A stretch of 6,912 nt of DNA, from the NCBI GenBank assembly GCA_905213725.1, contig CAJMJM010000098.1, positions 1-6,912 on the forward strand. Direction: 5' to 3'. Numbering within the stretch: the first letter of the stretch is position 1; every line of letters begins with the position of its first letter. The stretch comes from Collinsella aerofaciens (GTDB lineage Bacteria; Actinomycetota; Coriobacteriia; Coriobacteriales; Coriobacteriaceae). Below, one piece after another: positions 5,248 through 6,912 of this stretch. The translations under genes and the position numbers were made by a program. A model generated the notes under the pieces. It did not search any database. It worked only from the letters and a program-made list of their open reading frames with translations, and was not told where the DNA came from.

Positions 5248-6702
5248 ATGGGTTACTTTGACAGAACGTCTGCTGCCGGTATGCCCGAGGGCTTTTTGTG
5301 GGGCGGCGCGCTCGCTGCCAACCAGGCCGAAGGGGGCTGGAACGAGGGCGGCCGCGGTATGTCGCACTCCGACCTGATTCCACAGGGTCCCGACCGCTGG
5401 GATGTGATGTTTGGCAGGCAAAAGCCCGTGGATGATCCGGACAGGCTGTATCCATGCCGTTGGGGCAACGACTTCTTCCATCATTGGCGCGAGGACGTCG
5501 AGCTCTTTGCCGAGATGGGCTTTAAGTGCCTGCGTCTTTCAATTTGTTGGAGCCGTATTTTTCCCACAGGGATGGAGGCCGAGCCCAACGGTGAGGGCTT
5601 GGAGTTTTACCGTCAGGTATTCGAGGCGCTGCGCGAGCACGGAATCGAGCCGCTCGTGACGCTGTCGCACTACGACTATCCGTTGGCTCTGGTCGAGCGT
5701 TATGGTGGCTGGCAAAGCCGAGAGATGATCGAGCGGTATGCGCACTACGTCGAGACCGTCGGACGTGCGTACCAGGGCCTCGTGCGTTATTGGCTCACCT
5801 TCAACGAGATCAACAGCGTGGCGCTGTCCTATCTCAACGCGGGCGTCACGCTCGAGGATGAGCGTGACCGTGCAGCCGTGACCGCGGCGTTCTCGCACCA
5901 TATGTTTATGGCGAGCGCTCGCGCTGTCGAGATCCTGCACAAGATCGATCCCGCAAACAAGGTGGGCTGCATGATCGCTGCCGGTGCGACCTATCCGTAC
6001 CGTTGTGCGCCCGAGGACGTATGGCTTGCGTATGAGGAGGACCGCGGCCGCTACTTCTACACTGACGTGATGGCTGCGGGCGCCTATCCTACTTGGAAGC
6101 TGCGTGCGCTCGAGAAAGAGGGTGTTCACGTGCCCTTTGAGCCAGGCGATACGGAGTATCTGGCCGAGCATACCGTCGACTTCATCTCGTTCTCGTACTA
6201 TTGCTCGCGCTTGGTGTGCGCCGATGACCAGGTGATCGCTGAGAAGGCGGAGGGTAACGTGTTCCCGACGCTGCGCAATCCGTACCTCAAGGATAAAGAG
6301 ACTGCTTGGAAATGGCAGATCGATGCGCTGGGTTTGCGCGTGACGCTTGCCGGCTACCACGATCGTTACCATCTTCCGCTCTTTATCGCTGAGAACGGTG
6401 TGGGCGGACTCGATGCGCTGGAAGACGGCAAAGTCCACGATGCGTATCATATTGATTACCTGCGCAGGCATATTCTTGCGCTACGCGATGCAATTGTCGA
6501 GGACGGTGTTGACCTGATGGGATACACGCCGTGGGGCTGTATCGATCTGGTATCGGCCTCGACGGGGCAGATGAAGAAGCGCTATGGCTTTGTTTATGTC
6601 GATGCCGATGATACGGGCAAAGGCACGTTCGATCGCTACCGAAAGGACAGCTTCTGCTGGTATCAAAAGGTCATTGCATCAAATGGCGAGGACTTGAGTT
6701 AA
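5248..6702 (+). CDS. GH1 6-phospho-beta-glucosidase
   Basis: This 484-residue cytoplasmic glycoside hydrolase of family 1 splits 6-phospho-beta-glucosides (such as cellobiose 6-phosphate) delivered by the PTS. The start of the (beta/alpha)8 barrel is FLWGGALAANQAEGGWNEGG (16-35). The acid/base is Glu187 in LTFNEIN and the nucleophile Glu382 in IAENGVGG. The substrate-phosphate loop is DLVSASTGQMKKRYGF, with Ser438, Lys444 and Tyr446 in the S-x5-K-x-Y spacing of 6-phospho enzymes; plain beta-glucosidases have a D-x-x-E-W type sequence there. There is no signal peptide and the length is normal. It starts one base after the EIIC stop, with only a weak AAGGA (5232-5236), which suggests translational coupling; ATG 5281 has no ribosome binding site. 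6-Phospho-beta-galactosidase is possible but less likely on the loop sequence. Counterparts are bglA, ascB and licH. A strong terminator follows. Confidence 0.94.
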   Translation: MGYFDRTSAAGMPEGFLWGGALAANQAEGGWNEGGRGMSHSDLIPQGPDRWDVMFGRQKPVDDPDRLYPCRWGNDFFHHWREDVELFAEMGFKCLRLSICWSRIFPTGMEAEPNGEGLEFYRQVFEALREHGIEPLVTLSHYDYPLALVERYGGWQSREMIERYAHYVETVGRAYQGLVRYWLTFNEINSVALSYLNAGVTLEDERDRAAVTAAFSHHMFMASARAVEILHKIDPANKVGCMIAAGATYPYRCAPEDVWLAYEEDRGRYFYTDVMAAGAYPTWKLRALEKEGVHVPFEPGDTEYLAEHTVDFISFSYYCSRLVCADDQVIAEKAEGNVFPTLRNPYLKDKETAWKWQIDALGLRVTLAGYHDRYHLPLFIAENGVGGLDALEDGKVHDAYHIDYLRRHILALRDAIVEDGVDLMGYTPWGCIDLVSASTGQMKKRYGFVYVDADDTGKGTFDRYRKDSFCWYQKVIASNGEDLS

Positions 6703-6718
6703 CCCTTGCAAGCCTGCT

Positions 6719-6752
6719 GCCCCCGCGGCCCGTTTCGGCCGCGGGGGCTTTT
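6719..6752 (+). terminator. Intrinsic terminator of the PTS/GH1 operon
   Basis: GCCCCCGCGGCC (6719-6730) and GGCCGCGGGGGC (6737-6748) form a perfect 12-bp GC stem around the loop CGTTTC, followed by TTTT (6749-6752). It begins 17 bases after the GH1 stop codon. The T-run and the next 15 bases match those after the arcC terminator. Confidence 0.94.
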
Positions 6753-6753
6753 G

Positions 6754-6880
6754 CTATTTACCTAGTCCCCGATGAGACCCTCATTCTGTGGGTAGTCATT
6801 GGGGACGTTCATAAAAGACTAGTCATTTAAGTCTGTCCCCAATGACTGCGGAAACCCGGCGCTTGGGGACGTTCCTTTTA
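6754..6880. repeat. REP/BIME-like mosaic repeat cluster, copy B
   Basis: This second member of the family is described at 872-1032. TTGGGGAC occurs at 6799-6806 and 6863-6870, and inverted GTCCCCAA at 6835-6842; CTAGTCCCC at 6762-6770 may be a decayed unit. Compared with copy A, the AAACCCGGC-type block (6852-6878) follows the palindrome here, whereas it precedes it there. The remaining bases to 6912 show no gene or further copy that I can recognise. Confidence 0.8.
6794..6847. repeat. Perfect 13-bp inverted repeat inside repeat cluster B
   Basis: AGTCATTGGGGAC (6794-6806) pairs exactly with GTCCCCAATGACT (6835-6847). Inside the 28-base loop, AGACT (6816-6820) can pair with AGTCT (6830-6834), and GACTAGTC is itself palindromic, so the whole 54 bases could fold as a branched hairpin on either strand. 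The same arms occur in copy A at 951-963 and 1019-1031. Confidence 0.85.
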
Positions 6881-6912
6881 ATATGAGCAGGACATTGTCA
6901 AGAGGCAAAATC

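Noticed and set aside
5539..6471. Open frame on the - strand (310 codons) opposite the GH1 gene
   Set aside because: It lies fully within the GH1 coding region and has no family motif; an antisense shadow.

Overview
The window reads as ordinary chromosomal DNA from a GC-rich, carbohydrate-fermenting Gram-positive anaerobe. My best guess is a Coriobacteriia gut organism such as Collinsella or a relative. That guess rests on the GC-rich codons, strong AGGAGG-type ribosome binding sites, an arginine-deiminase-type carbamate kinase, a PTS sugar operon with a PRD regulator, and interspersed TTGGGGAC repeats that I associate with that class. It is an inference, not a database result.

Layout: (1) 2-772, the 3' part of a carbamate kinase gene (arcC), with very strong C/G-ending codon bias. 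(2) 773-1205, a gene-free stretch of 433 bases. It holds a hairpin, a good intrinsic terminator, a cluster of short palindromic repeats (872-1032), and a leader with a perfect 6-bp inverted repeat before the next gene. (3) 1206-3101, a five-module PRD/PTS-domain transcriptional activator of the LicR type. (4) 3102-3220, a 119-base gap that probably carries the structural-gene promoter. (5) 3221-6702, a compact run of EIIA, EIIB and EIIC of the lactose/cellobiose PTS family followed by a GH1 6-phospho-beta-glucosidase. (6) 6703-6912, a strong terminator followed by a second copy of the repeat cluster. No gene is visible in this last stretch.

How the genes work together: EIIC carries a beta-linked disaccharide (cellobiose or another beta-glucoside) into the cell. 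Phosphate passes from HPr to EIIA His78, then to EIIB Cys7, then to the sugar. The GH1 enzyme splits the phosphorylated disaccharide into glucose 6-phosphate and glucose or an aglycone. The upstream regulator senses the phosphorylation state of the PTS through its PRD, EIIB-like and EIIA-like domains and probably switches on the operon. ArcC belongs to a separate unit (ATP from carbamoyl phosphate) that ends at its own terminator.

The genes themselves are of known kinds. The least explained material is the pair of mosaic repeat clusters that bracket the PTS locus. They share several blocks in a different order, and both start at the U-tract of a terminator. The regulator also lacks the expected second histidine of its second PRD.
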